Of a DNA stretch of 64,000 nucleotides, positions 33,597 through 42,320 are shown piece after piece (the first letter of the stretch is position 1; each line of letters opens with the position of its first letter). This DNA comes from Polyangiaceae bacterium (GTDB taxonomy: Bacteria > Myxococcota_A > Polyangia > Polyangiales > Polyangiaceae). The translations under genes and the position numbers were made by a program. The notes below the pieces were generated by a model that searched no databases, was not told the DNA's origin, and saw only the letters and a program-made list of their open reading frames with translations. Where the stretch lies: assembly GCA_020633205.1 (NCBI GenBank), contig JACKEB010000025.1, positions 1 through 64,000 on the forward strand, given 5' to 3'.

Positions 33597-34619
33597 TTAC
33601 CGCCAGCGGAAGCTCGCGACGAGCATGCGGTGATCGCTGCCACCTGAAGAGGGGACGATGCTTGCGGACTCGGCGGCTAGCTGCTCCGTGTGGAAGATGA
33701 AGTCGATGCGGATTAGCCACTTCGGTACTGGAACCCCCGCCAGGCTCGGTCGGGAGCCCCCGACTTCAGGACCCGGATCCCCAGGGAACGTGTGCCCGAA
33801 CCCGAACCCAGCTTCGGCCCAGCTGTCTTCCAGTCCTTGGCGAGCGATGGCGTAGGCGCGGGAGGTATCCGTTGCGTTGAAGTCGCCCGCCGCAATCACC
33901 GGTAGGTCCGCGCTCTTCGCGAAGTCTCGCAAGCGCTCGGCCTGGTGTTCACGTGCTTCCACCGCCCCAGTTCCCGATGCCGCGTGGAACTGAACGAAGT
34001 AGAGCTGGCGATCTGCGATGCGGACCTTCGCGACCATCGGTTTGCCGATCCAGCCGTATTCCTTGAGCAGCTCTGCGTCCACCGGCTCCATGGGCCAGCG
34101 GCTCAGCATTCCACTCCCTCGCACTCCGTCACGCGCGTCCAGTCGCCTATACGGATACACGCTCGCGAGTTCTCGCTCGATGCTCTCCGCCATCTCGAGG
34201 TTCAGCTCTTGCAGTGAGACGAAGTCGGCGTCCGCCACTCGCAGCTCGCGGATGGTTGCTTCCGTTGCGCGATTGAAGCCGAGGAGGTTGTAGGTTGCGA
34301 CTCGCACCGCTGCGGGCTTGGGCGACTGCAGGCGCAGCGGCGAGAACAGCGCACCCCAGTGCCAAAGCCACACCACGCTCAGGATCGCACCACCAATCCA
34401 CAGCTCCCGTCGTTTGGTCCACAGCGCAAGCCCCAGCAGTAGGGGGAGAGGAGCGAAGAAGTACAGCGCCAGGGAACTCGCGGCAAAGAACAGCGCCGAT
34501 GCATCCCGGAGGAAAAGCTGGAACGCCAGCGCGAGCGCCATGCACGCGACGTACGCTTGCCCCAGCTCGACCAAGACACCTCTTACGCGTGCTCCGCGTG
34601 TAGCCTTCTGATCGCTCAT
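33597..34619 (-). CDS. membrane endonuclease/exonuclease/phosphatase-family protein
   Basis: A 340-aa protein with about three N-terminal membrane helices (15-95) and a catalytic domain of the EEP fold at the back: VATYNLLGFN, LQELNLE, AAGDFNATD and GSDHRMLVA, the Mg-dependent phosphodiesterase motifs. Similar membrane-tethered EEP proteins are common in bacteria with unknown substrate (lipid, nucleotide or sugar phosphodiester). The ATG overlaps the acetyltransferase stop (ATGA), so both are made from one transcript. Confidence 0.88.
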   Translation of the reverse strand: MSDQKATRGARVRGVLVELGQAYVACMALALAFQLFLRDASALFFAASSLALYFFAPLPLLLGLALWTKRRELWIGGAILSVVWLWHWGALFSPLRLQSPKPAAVRVATYNLLGFNRATEATIRELRVADADFVSLQELNLEMAESIERELASVYPYRRLDARDGVRGSGMLSRWPMEPVDAELLKEYGWIGKPMVAKVRIADRQLYFVQFHAASGTGAVEAREHQAERLRDFAKSADLPVIAAGDFNATDTSRAYAIARQGLEDSWAEAGFGFGHTFPGDPGPEVGGSRPSLAGVPVPKWLIRIDFIFHTEQLAAESASIVPSSGGSDHRMLVASFRWR

Positions 34620-35398
34620 GGCAGCTGTGCGACGCTCGCCCGCGCGGCATCGCACTCCGAGCACTCAGCACCGTGCTGACAGAGAAAGATCAAGGGATCG
34701 ACCGCCAAGTGGCGGAGCGCCGTCGCGACGACGTCGCGTGCTCGGCTGAGTCGCGCGCTCGCGTACCCGACCTGACCCATGCGCTGAAGCCCCGCGGCGT
34801 CGAGCCATGAGTTGAGTTGCTTGAAGCCCTCGCAACAATGATCCGTTTCAGCGATCCATGCTTCGTGGGCGTCGTCGCCGGATCCCACGATGCACGGGTG
34901 CTCTACCGAGTAAGGGACTTGGGCGAGTGATTCCGCGAGGTGCAGTGTCGTGCTCTCCGAGTGATCGACACCTAAGAGGAGCACCCACCCATCCAATTCG
35001 TGCACGCGCCCGACCGGGCTGTCCTCGCCATGGGGTGGAGAGAGCGGTTGGGGCCGGCAAATGGACTCCGCTTGGGGCCCACGCGCGGCGAAGGAAGCGC
35101 CCGGATGGGTACTGCGGATGACGCCTGGACCGCGCCAGAACGTCTCCGCCGTGACGCCCATATCCAAGGTCGGCGTCGACGCCGGATCGAAAGGCGAATC
35201 TCCAGCCGTCATGCTCGGCATCACCAGTGTCCCCCGAGGGCCAATGGTCTCGCTGAGCGCTTCGATCAACGCGGCGGGGCCACCGCTTACGGGCCTTACC
35301 TTGCGGAACGACGTATGAACGAGCAGCACACAGCCTGGCTCGACGCCCAGCTCTGAGAGCTGAGCCTTGAGTTCCTGGATGCTTGTTGCCTCGGGCAT
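34616..35398 (-). CDS. aminoglycoside 3-N-acetyltransferase-like (AAC(3)) protein
   Basis: A 260-aa protein of the Antibiotic_NAT family, which moves acetyl from acetyl-CoA to an amino group, classically N3 of 2-deoxystreptamine antibiotics. Motifs: LLVHTSFRKVRPVSGG, GTLVMPSMT, STHPGASFAARGP with the catalytic His, and LLLGVDHSESTTLHLAE with the conserved Glu/His area. It may be a resistance enzyme or a housekeeping transferase, as many chromosomal homologues are. Coupled to the EEP membrane protein. Cysteines cluster near the C-terminus (CQHGAECSEC). Confidence 0.9.
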   Translation of the reverse strand: MPEATSIQELKAQLSELGVEPGCVLLVHTSFRKVRPVSGGPAALIEALSETIGPRGTLVMPSMTAGDSPFDPASTPTLDMGVTAETFWRGPGVIRSTHPGASFAARGPQAESICRPQPLSPPHGEDSPVGRVHELDGWVLLLGVDHSESTTLHLAESLAQVPYSVEHPCIVGSGDDAHEAWIAETDHCCEGFKQLNSWLDAAGLQRMGQVGYASARLSRARDVVATALRHLAVDPLIFLCQHGAECSECDAARASVAQLP

Positions 35399-35423
35399 CG
35401 ACCCGACGCGTTCCAGTGATACG

Positions 35424-37967
35424 TCACGGGGTCAACTCTCCGTTGGTCCGCGAGTGGCGCCGCAACCAATTCGCCTCCGCACGCGCCTCTGCTGCGGCCA
35501 GAATGCGCTCGCGCACCCGTGGGCGCTCGCTCATGAGCTGATCGAAGTCTGCCTTGGAGATGCGTCCCAGAGTCACCGTGGAGGCGGCGCGCGCCGTCGC
35601 GGTTCTGGGGTCGCCGGTTACCAGCGCCATCTCTCCGAGCAGATCACCGCCGCCCAGTACGGCTACCGGTTCAGCCTCCGCGCCGTTGGTGTCATCGAGC
35701 ACGTGAACGATCCCCCGAGCAATCACGTACATCGCGTCGCCCCGGTCTCCGGTGTGGAATAGGTACTCACCGCGGGCGAAAACCTGCTCGACGGTCATGC
35801 GCGCCAGCTCGTCGACTACTTCCTCTGGTAGTGCGGCGAACAGAGGCGTCTGGCGACACAGGTCAGCGGTCTCACTGATGCGGATTTCGGCTCGTTCGAA
35901 GTGGAGCCGCTTCATGCGTCTTCGCACGTCGCCCAGCGCTTCCTCCGCGGCGTTTTCGTCGAGCTCACCGTGAGAGATGGCCGCCTGGTACGTGCTGCGT
36001 TCAATGTTCAGCGAGACGCGGTGAGCCAGTCTGCCTTCGATGGCGCTCGCCACTTCAGGCAAGTTCACGCGCAGATCTTCCAGGCGCTCCTTGGCATCTC
36101 GTTCGTAGCGAGTGTAGGTCTCCAGGATGCGCTCGATGACTTGAGGATCGGCCTCCGATAATTTCCCTACGGCAAGTTGAACGGCGGTCGCGCCTCGGGC
36201 CGTCGCCCGCCATACATCGTAGAATACGCTCACGCGTTCGAACTCGAGCGTGCCGAACTCCGCTCCAGCCCGGCGCCTCAAGCGTTCCACGAGCGCATGG
36301 AGTTTGCCCTTGGGAGCCCTCAAGCGGGGCGGCATCGGGTCTCCGCGATCGAGGGCGTCTTGATGGAGATCTACTTCGTGACGAAGCAAGTCTCGAGCCG
36401 TTGCACTGAGCAGACCCTCGTAGAACGCCTCTCGATAGCTTTGTCGCTCTGCGGCGAGCGCGCGTCTCCAGAGGCCCAGCTCGCGCTCCAGCTCTGGGGA
36501 GGAGTCGAAGCCTTGGCGCGCGCCCTCCCATGCCTGGTCCGCCTTCGCTTGGCGGTTCTCCAGGTTCTCCAGCACGGCATTCCAGCGTAGTCCGAACAAT
36601 TCCGGTTCTCGCGTGGCGCGTTCGACCCGCTGACGCACGTCGTCCAGCACGTCGCGGGTAGTCTTCAACGCAGCGAGCCGCTCGGCAGGCGCGACCTGAT
36701 CAAAGCCGAGCCAGCGAAGCACGAGCCCCGTGGTCATGCCGTTGCACACGATCGTCAGCAAGACGACCCCCGCTGTGACCTGCAGGATCTGATCCCCGAG
36801 GAGACGATCTACGCGGTCATCTTGGCTCACCGCCAACGCCAGCGCGAGACTCACTGCGCCCCGCAAACCGCCCCACGCCATGACCGTCGCTTGGGGGGAA
36901 GTGACGGGTGGACCGAGGCGGTTGATCAACGGCAAGGAACCGAACACGACTCCGAAGCGCACGACGACGATCGCGGCGAATGCGCCCAGGGTGACGACCA
37001 GCGTTTGCCAGCCCATCTCTCCAAGTTGAGTCGAGATGATCGCACCGACCAAGAAGAAGATGAGTGCGTTCGCCAGGTACGCCAGCAGTTCCCAGAACTC
37101 ATGGAGAAAGCCGCGGACCTCAGGGCTAATGCGGTAGCGCCCTGGGCCGCTCATGAACATCCCTGCGGTAACGACTGCAAGCACACCGGAGACATGGAGC
37201 ACCCCCTCAGCCACGATCATCGCCGCGTAGGCCAAGATCAGCGTTAGGGAGATCTCCACCATTGGGTCGTCGAATGTGCGTGAGACCCAGGTCGTAGCCG
37301 CGAGCCCGAACACCAGACCAACGGCTATCCCGCCTCCCGCGACCTTCGCGAACGCCAACGCGCTCGAGGCGGCTCCGATTTCAGTAGCGCCTCCTTGCAG
37401 GGCCGCTAGCAGTACGCTGAACACCACGATGGCGGTGCCGTCATTGAACAGTGACTCGCCCTCGATTAGGACGCCGAGCCGCTTCGGCGCACCGACTTCG
37501 CGCAGAATGGCGACCACCGCGACAGGATCCGTCGCGCTGATCAGGGCGCCAAACACCAGCGCGGCGCTAAGGCTCCAGTGCCAACTCGCGCCCGTGATCC
37601 AGACCATCGCCAGCGCGGTCAGTAGCGTTGCGACGAGTAGCGCGGGCGCAGCGAGTACGACGATCCCGCTTAGGTTCTTGCGAACCGCGTGAGTGTCGAT
37701 CGCAAACGCGCTCTCAAACACCAGCGCAGGTAGGAAGACGAAAATGATGAGATGGGGAGATATCCCGGCGCCCCGGCCGAGAACCTCCGCGACGCCGTGG
37801 GCGCTGTGACCCCAGTGACCGAGCGTCCAGCCGAGGGCTCCCCCGACGAGCAGCATGGCTACGGTGAACGGAAAGCCCGTCCGCTTCGAGATGCCGCGAA
37901 CGACTGCGGCTAGCACCAGTGCGACGACGACGACACTTACCGCGATGAGCTCGGTATCTCGATGCAT
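35424..37967 (-). CDS. CPA1 Na+/H+ antiporter fused to cyclic-nucleotide-binding domain
   Basis: An 847-aa protein. Residues 1-430 form a CPA1-type cation/proton antiporter (NhaP-like) of 12 helices; ATDPVAVVAILREVGAPKRL and EGESLFNDGTAIVVF hold the ion-binding ND motif. A long helical cytoplasmic region (430-700) leads to a cyclic-nucleotide-binding-like domain (about 710-830: LPEEVVDELARMTVEQVFARGEYLF, then GDLLGEMALVTGDPRTATARA with the phosphate-binding Gly-Glu and Arg). cAMP, cGMP or another nucleotide probably gates transport. Similar fusions occur in sperm-type NHEs and some bacteria. Confidence 0.92.
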   Translation of the reverse strand: MHRDTELIAVSVVVVALVLAAVVRGISKRTGFPFTVAMLLVGGALGWTLGHWGHSAHGVAEVLGRGAGISPHLIIFVFLPALVFESAFAIDTHAVRKNLSGIVVLAAPALLVATLLTALAMVWITGASWHWSLSAALVFGALISATDPVAVVAILREVGAPKRLGVLIEGESLFNDGTAIVVFSVLLAALQGGATEIGAASSALAFAKVAGGGIAVGLVFGLAATTWVSRTFDDPMVEISLTLILAYAAMIVAEGVLHVSGVLAVVTAGMFMSGPGRYRISPEVRGFLHEFWELLAYLANALIFFLVGAIISTQLGEMGWQTLVVTLGAFAAIVVVRFGVVFGSLPLINRLGPPVTSPQATVMAWGGLRGAVSLALALAVSQDDRVDRLLGDQILQVTAGVVLLTIVCNGMTTGLVLRWLGFDQVAPAERLAALKTTRDVLDDVRQRVERATREPELFGLRWNAVLENLENRQAKADQAWEGARQGFDSSPELERELGLWRRALAAERQSYREAFYEGLLSATARDLLRHEVDLHQDALDRGDPMPPRLRAPKGKLHALVERLRRRAGAEFGTLEFERVSVFYDVWRATARGATAVQLAVGKLSEADPQVIERILETYTRYERDAKERLEDLRVNLPEVASAIEGRLAHRVSLNIERSTYQAAISHGELDENAAEEALGDVRRRMKRLHFERAEIRISETADLCRQTPLFAALPEEVVDELARMTVEQVFARGEYLFHTGDRGDAMYVIARGIVHVLDDTNGAEAEPVAVLGGGDLLGEMALVTGDPRTATARAASTVTLGRISKADFDQLMSERPRVRERILAAAEARAEANWLRRHSRTNGELTP

Positions 37968-38121
37968 GCCTTACTCGCGCGCGCTGGCTGAAGGGGCTCC
38001 ACGCGCGTGGAAGCATTGCGAAGGGCGTACCAGCCGCAGGACGTCGGACACGCCGCCAATTGCGCATTGTTGTCGTTCCCGGCGCGGAGCCGCGCAAGCT
38101 TGGGTCTGCTATACGCTGCCG

Positions 38122-38868
38122 ATGCCTAAGCGAATTCTGTTTCCGCTTCCGGACCGCGACTTCGACGTGACGGAAGTCTCGGTGCCCTGGAAGCTGCTCA
38201 CCGAAGCTGGGCACCAGGTCGTCTTCGCAACCGAATCGGGAGCGCTTCCAGCGGCCGACCCACTCCTGCTCACGGGGGTGCTGTTTGGTCAGCTGGGTGC
38301 GGAGGCTGAACCGGTGGCATTCTATCGAGAGCTCGAGGGAGCCGCGGCATTCCGCGAACCCCTACGCTGGTCCGAGCTGGCGACGGATGACTACGATGCG
38401 CTGTTCCTGGCGGGCGGGCACGCGCCGGGCATGCGGCAGTACTTGGGGAGCCCGGCGCTGCAGCGTTTTTGCGCCGACTACTGGGGCACAGGAAGGCACG
38501 TCGCAGCGATCTGTCACGGCGTGCTGGTGCTCGCCCGCAGTCGCCTCCCAGGGGGTGAGTCCGTGCTGAAAGAGCGCAGGACGACCTGCCTTCCAAAGTA
38601 CATGGAGCGCACGGCCTACTATATTACTGCGTGGAAACTTGGGAAGTACTACCGCACTTATCCGGCCTACGTCGAAGATGAGGTGAAGGAGGCGCTGCGT
38701 TCTACCGAACAGTTTCAGCGGGGCTCCTTCAACCTCACTCGACGCGGCACTCGGGACGATGACACCGGCACGTTCGTCGTGCGCGATGGCAACTACCTAT
38801 CTGCGCGCTGGCCTGGGGACGCATACCGCATCGGCAAGGACTTGGTTGCTCAGTTGGCGAAAGCTTGA
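38122..38868 (+). CDS. DJ-1/PfpI-family protein
   Basis: A 248-aa class I glutamine amidotransferase-like protein. The nucleophile elbow is AAICHGVLVLA with Cys and its following His, near residue 134; LFLAGGHAPGM is at about 95-105 and the inserted C-terminal part (YYITAWKLGKYYRTYPAYVEDEV) is that of the Hsp31/ThiJ subgroup with glyoxalase III or chaperone activity. A -10-like TATACG ends exactly 6 nt before the ATG and no Shine-Dalgarno is seen, so the mRNA may be leaderless. Confidence 0.88.
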   Translation: MPKRILFPLPDRDFDVTEVSVPWKLLTEAGHQVVFATESGALPAADPLLLTGVLFGQLGAEAEPVAFYRELEGAAAFREPLRWSELATDDYDALFLAGGHAPGMRQYLGSPALQRFCADYWGTGRHVAAICHGVLVLARSRLPGGESVLKERRTTCLPKYMERTAYYITAWKLGKYYRTYPAYVEDEVKEALRSTEQFQRGSFNLTRRGTRDDDTGTFVVRDGNYLSARWPGDAYRIGKDLVAQLAKA

Positions 38869-38873
38869 AGCCA

Positions 38874-39776
38874 CTACTCGCAGTAGGCTGGGTTCGCCTT
38901 CCAGCACGCCACGACGGCGTCGTTCGCAGCAGCCGCCGTGCGCAAGGCGGCTTGATACCCAGCCACACATTTGCTGAGCTCGCCGTTCAAGCGGTTCTTC
39001 TCGGCATACAGGGGCTTGAGCGCCTTGGTGATTCCGCCTTGGATCCCTTCCAGGGCGTCATCATTGAGTGAGCCAGACACGGCGGAGTCGAGGGGGGCGG
39101 GGAGCGAGTCGGCGATCAGATCGGTGATATACGCTTGAAGCTGATCTTGAGCGATTCCCGTCAAGATCTTGCGTGCGGCCGCGGTCAACGCGGCTCCACC
39201 ACCAGCGGTCACCAGCGAGCTCGTGGCGCTGACCACATTGGCGATTGCGTCAGCCACGCCCGCGTAGAACTCGAAGTTTGCCTTTGCGGTCTGCACGTGG
39301 GTGAGGATCGTGCGAATACCCTCGAATACGGCGATCTGATCGCGAAGCTCTTGAAGGCGGTTCCGCTTGTCTCCGCACGGATCTCCGGGCAAGGCCTTTA
39401 CCGTGCCGCAATCTTTGCAAGCCTCGTCTGGGGCAGGATCCTGGGGAGGCAGCTTCGGCCCCCAGGGGTCCGGGTTCTTGTCGTTGTAGGAGGCGACCAG
39501 GAGAATGAGCGCGTCGGCCATTTCCTGTTTTTGGGTTTTGGTGAGGCTCGCGTGCTGGAGCGCGCGCTTCGCGGCATCCAACGTCTTTTGAGAGTCCGCC
39601 GACTTGCCCCTGCCCGGCGTCTTCCCGGGGCTCTTGGTGGTCGCGGCATGTGCTGGACTACTTGCCATGGCCAGCGTTTCTGTTTGTTTGGTCCCGAGCG
39701 ACGACGACTCCGCCTTGGAGCAACCAATCAGCATCCCAGAACCGACGAGCAACAAACCAATACCAACGAAGCGCAT
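38874..39776 (-). CDS. lipoprotein of unknown function
   Basis: A 300-aa lipoprotein: lipobox LIGC (Cys19), a Ser/Thr/Lys-rich linker to about residue 60, a helical segment, a pair of cysteines (CKDCG) and DPCGD, then long helices including a small-residue-rich stretch (ANVVSATSSLVTAGGGAALTAAARKIL). The end has two more cysteines (ELSKCV, AYCE). Shine-Dalgarno GGGAGGGAA is right before the ATG. I do not recognise a family. Confidence 0.75.
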   Translation of the reverse strand: MRFVGIGLLLVGSGMLIGCSKAESSSLGTKQTETLAMASSPAHAATTKSPGKTPGRGKSADSQKTLDAAKRALQHASLTKTQKQEMADALILLVASYNDKNPDPWGPKLPPQDPAPDEACKDCGTVKALPGDPCGDKRNRLQELRDQIAVFEGIRTILTHVQTAKANFEFYAGVADAIANVVSATSSLVTAGGGAALTAAARKILTGIAQDQLQAYITDLIADSLPAPLDSAVSGSLNDDALEGIQGGITKALKPLYAEKNRLNGELSKCVAGYQAALRTAAAANDAVVACWKANPAYCE

Positions 39777-39862
39777 CTTCCCTCCCAGGCGTTGAAAACG
39801 AATCGAGCGAAGCTAGCAGTCCTCGCCCGGCCTCAAAGCCATGTCCGAAAATGCAAATCGCT

Positions 39863-40744
39863 TCACGCGAGCCTATGGCACTCGGCTCGGATGCGACCCG
39901 GGCTGGGCAGCCCCAGACCCTCGAATGCGCGGCACAGGGATGCAGCGCCGCTGTAGCCAACGCTGCGGGCCACGTCGGCTACGCGCGCCTTTGGGTTGGT
40001 GAGGGCAACCGCTGCCATCATCACGCGGCGGCGGAGTAGAGTGTCCTGCCAACTACCCAAGGTGTTCAACCCGTAGATACGCTGCATTTGCTCAATCAAG
40101 CGTCGGGCATGCCGTTCGCTGACGTCGAGTCGTTGGGCGACGTCCGAGAGCCCTGCAGAACGCGCCAGTCCCGATAGCGCGCCATCGAGCGCTCGGCTCA
40201 CGCCGGTCCAGGGCAAGACCTCACGCGTTGGCGCGGTGGTCGCCCGCGATATCCCGAACAGTTCCGTCGCCTGCCGAATGAGCGTCTCGGCAGACTCGCT
40301 CCCAGTCGCCAACTGGGTCGCCAGGCGTCGCCCCTCTGCCAGTTCGACGTGAGAAGCCAATCCGACCCGCGCGCAACCGTCGATGCCCGTCCCCTCCCAT
40401 TCAACCACGACAGCGGAGTAGCCTGCAGTCCCATCGAGGCGCATCCGGAGACCATGGCGATCAGGCACGCTCAACACGTCCCCTGGCGCTAGCCAGTAGC
40501 TGTGAGCGTCCGTAGTTGCGCGCGCCACGCCCTGAAGCACCAGCGTCCGAACATTGCCTCGTCGTGACGCTGCGCGGGGAAAGGCCCGCAATAGCAGTCC
40601 GTCCTCAGCGATTCCGCCATGGAAATCGACTACGTGCAGCTTGAGCTGTGGGTGCACGAGAGCGCTGACCTGGTGCAAGAAGCCAGTGTCCGGGAGCGAG
40701 TGTCGACGCACCGAGCGCACCACAGGAGCATTCTGCAAGAGCAC
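39863..40744 (-). CDS. AraC-family transcriptional regulator
   Basis: A 293-aa regulator: N-terminal cupin-like effector part (about 20-130, with WLAPGDVLSVPDRHG), a helical linker, and the double helix-turn-helix at about 200-290 (LSDVAQRLDVSERHARRLIEQ and VADVARSVGYSGAASLCRAFEG). Start is GTG with AAAGGG 5 nt upstream. Two 15-bp near-repeats, GCGCTC-N2-TAGATC, lie at 40791-40820 upstream and could be its own binding sites. The target is unknown; the FMN protein gene behind it on the same strand is a candidate. Confidence 0.85.
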   Translation of the reverse strand: MLLQNAPVVRSVRRHSLPDTGFLHQVSALVHPQLKLHVVDFHGGIAEDGLLLRAFPRAASRRGNVRTLVLQGVARATTDAHSYWLAPGDVLSVPDRHGLRMRLDGTAGYSAVVVEWEGTGIDGCARVGLASHVELAEGRRLATQLATGSESAETLIRQATELFGISRATTAPTREVLPWTGVSRALDGALSGLARSAGLSDVAQRLDVSERHARRLIEQMQRIYGLNTLGSWQDTLLRRRVMMAAVALTNPKARVADVARSVGYSGAASLCRAFEGLGLPSPGRIRAECHRLA

Positions 40745-40847
40745 AGCCCTTTAACCCAACAGCAGCCGAGCGCACGCGTCAAGCGTGAGCGCGCTCAGTA
40801 GATCCGCGCTCGATAGATCAGCGTTCTTGGGTTCGGCTGCTCGCTGT

Positions 40848-41462
40848 TCAGCGGCTGTGCTGCCGTGAAGCGCTGTGCTGCCGTGAAGCGCTGTGCTGCC
40901 GTGAAGCGCTGTGCTGCCGTGAAGCGCTGTGCTGTGCTGTGAAGCGCTGTGTGATGTGCTGCGGGCAGTTCCAGTCGAACGCAGCCACAGTCACGACGAT
41001 GCCGTGTTCGACCTTTGCCTTGTACCCGGGCAGTTCGAGGCGCTGCATGAGTGCTACCTCCTGCGGTAGTACGACGCGCGCGTGACCCAATAGCTTGAGA
41101 CGCACGCGCTGCGCGTAGTCCATGAAGAACAGGGCCACACGATCGTTACCTTCCAGGTTGCCGAGGCTCACGTACTGACGGTTGCCTCTAAAGTCTGCAA
41201 AGCCCAGTGTCTCTTCGTCGAGCAACTTGACGAAGCCAGCGGGGCCGCCCCGATGTTGGAGATACGGCCAGCCCGTCTCCGACACGCTCGCCATATAAAA
41301 GCTATCCCGTGCGGAAATAAACTCGCGCTCCAGATCGCCCAGGGTGTAGTTGACCGGCTCTGGGTGCACCTCGAAGCGCGCGTAGCTGCGACGGCTCCCC
41401 ATTCGTTCTTGCAGCGCCTTTACGCGGTCTGTGAAGGCGATCTCGGCGAATCCATGTGCCAT
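40848..41462 (-). CDS. pyridoxamine-phosphate-oxidase-like FMN protein with repeat-expanded tail
   Basis: A 204-aa protein of the PNPOx-like split-barrel (FMN- or F420-binding) family: FISARDSFYMASVSETGWPYLQHRGG, FADFRGNRQYVSLGNL, DRVALFFMDY and FDWNCPQHITQRF are the family segments. After residue 174 the usual C-terminal helix is replaced by a (QHSASR)n array made by 18-bp DNA repeats, ending QHSR-stop. GGGAGG lies 9 nt before the ATG at 41462. It is downstream of the AhpD-like gene on the same strand (183 bp), possibly one regulon under the divergent LysR protein. Confidence 0.85.
   Translation of the reverse strand: MAHGFAEIAFTDRVKALQERMGSRRSYARFEVHPEPVNYTLGDLEREFISARDSFYMASVSETGWPYLQHRGGPAGFVKLLDEETLGFADFRGNRQYVSLGNLEGNDRVALFFMDYAQRVRLKLLGHARVVLPQEVALMQRLELPGYKAKVEHGIVVTVAAFDWNCPQHITQRFTAQHSASRQHSASRQHSASRQHSASRQHSR
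40854..40925. repeat. four exact 18-bp tandem repeats
   Basis: GCTGTGCTGCCGTGAAGC repeats four times without change, then continues in degenerate form to about 40960. On the minus strand it encodes Gln-His-Ser-Ala-Ser-Arg per unit at the end of the FMN protein. A unit of 18 keeps the frame whatever the copy number. Confidence 0.9.
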
Positions 41463-41645
41463 GACATTACCCTCCCGGGTACGGTTGTTGTGGATTGGCA
41501 GGGTGTTTTTCAACACCCTGCCTGGACGAGCAAAACTCAGTCTTTGGGTGAATGCCCTCACCCCCGACCCTGTTGCTGGCAGAGTCGCTGCATCAAGATC
41601 GGGAGCAGTCGGATTGGGTGAGAGCGTTCGACGGCCCAAGCTTCC

Positions 41646-42191
41646 TCAAGCCGCGGCGCCAAGCGATACTCTGGGGAAATCGATGTCGATGCGTGTCGCC
41701 TTGGCGAGCACGTTGGTGAAGATGTTCAGCGTGATGTGGGTGATGATCTCGACGATCTCTGCGTCGCCGAGTCCCGCGCGGCGTGCAGCTTCGAGTTCGC
41801 CATCGCTGACGTCACCGACTTCCTCGACGAGCGACTTTGCGAGTCGCAACGCCGCTTCGGCCTTGGGATCTGCAGACTGACCGAGACGATTCTTCAGCAT
41901 CTCCGCGCTGTCGAGCCCCGCTTTGCGACCGATCGCCGTGTGTGCGGATACGCAGTACTGACAGGCGTTTTGTTCGGCAACCGCCAGCGCGATGCGCTCG
42001 CGAGTTGGTGCCTCCAAGGAACCGCTGCTGGCGATTTGATGCAGCCCCAGGAACGCGCGGAGGGCGCTGGGCGAGTTCGCGAGCACCCGGATGAAGTTCG
42101 GGGTTGCCCCCAGCGCTTGCTGGACGCCGTCGAGCAGTTCCTTGGTCTCACCACTCGCAGTCTTGGGGTCGACGATATTGATTCGGGCCAT
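41646..42191 (-). CDS. AhpD-like carboxymuconolactone decarboxylase-family protein
   Basis: A 181-aa protein of the CMD/AhpD alkylhydroperoxidase family. The active-site motif is E-x3-Cys-x2-Cys-x3-His (EQNACQYCVSAH), which in AhpD gives hydroperoxide reduction through its Cys pair. Length fits the peroxidase-related (YciW/Atu-type) subgroup. AAAGGAG lies 9 nt before the ATG at 42191. Divergent from a LysR regulator with a typical palindrome between them. Confidence 0.9.
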   Translation of the reverse strand: MARINIVDPKTASGETKELLDGVQQALGATPNFIRVLANSPSALRAFLGLHQIASSGSLEAPTRERIALAVAEQNACQYCVSAHTAIGRKAGLDSAEMLKNRLGQSADPKAEAALRLAKSLVEEVGDVSDGELEAARRAGLGDAEIVEIITHITLNIFTNVLAKATRIDIDFPRVSLGAAA

Positions 42192-42296
42192 GAAAATTTT
42201 CTCCTTTGAAACCGCCGGGCAGCTCGTGTCCGTCGGTGTGACCCACCACGTATGCAGCATCGACATCGCTGAAAGAATCGCCAACTTGAGTAAGAT

Positions 42297-42319
42297 ATTA
42301 TTCCGGCGTAGGGAATAAT
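42297..42319. promoter_or_regulatory. LysR-type palindrome
   Basis: ATTATTCC-GGCGTAG-GGAATAAT: perfect 8-bp arms with a 7-bp centre, containing ATTCC-N7-GGAAT, which meets the T-N11-A rule for LysR boxes. It ends one base before the LysR start codon, so binding should repress the regulator while controlling the divergent AhpD-like gene 105 bp away. Confidence 0.7.
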
Positions 42320-42320
42320 C

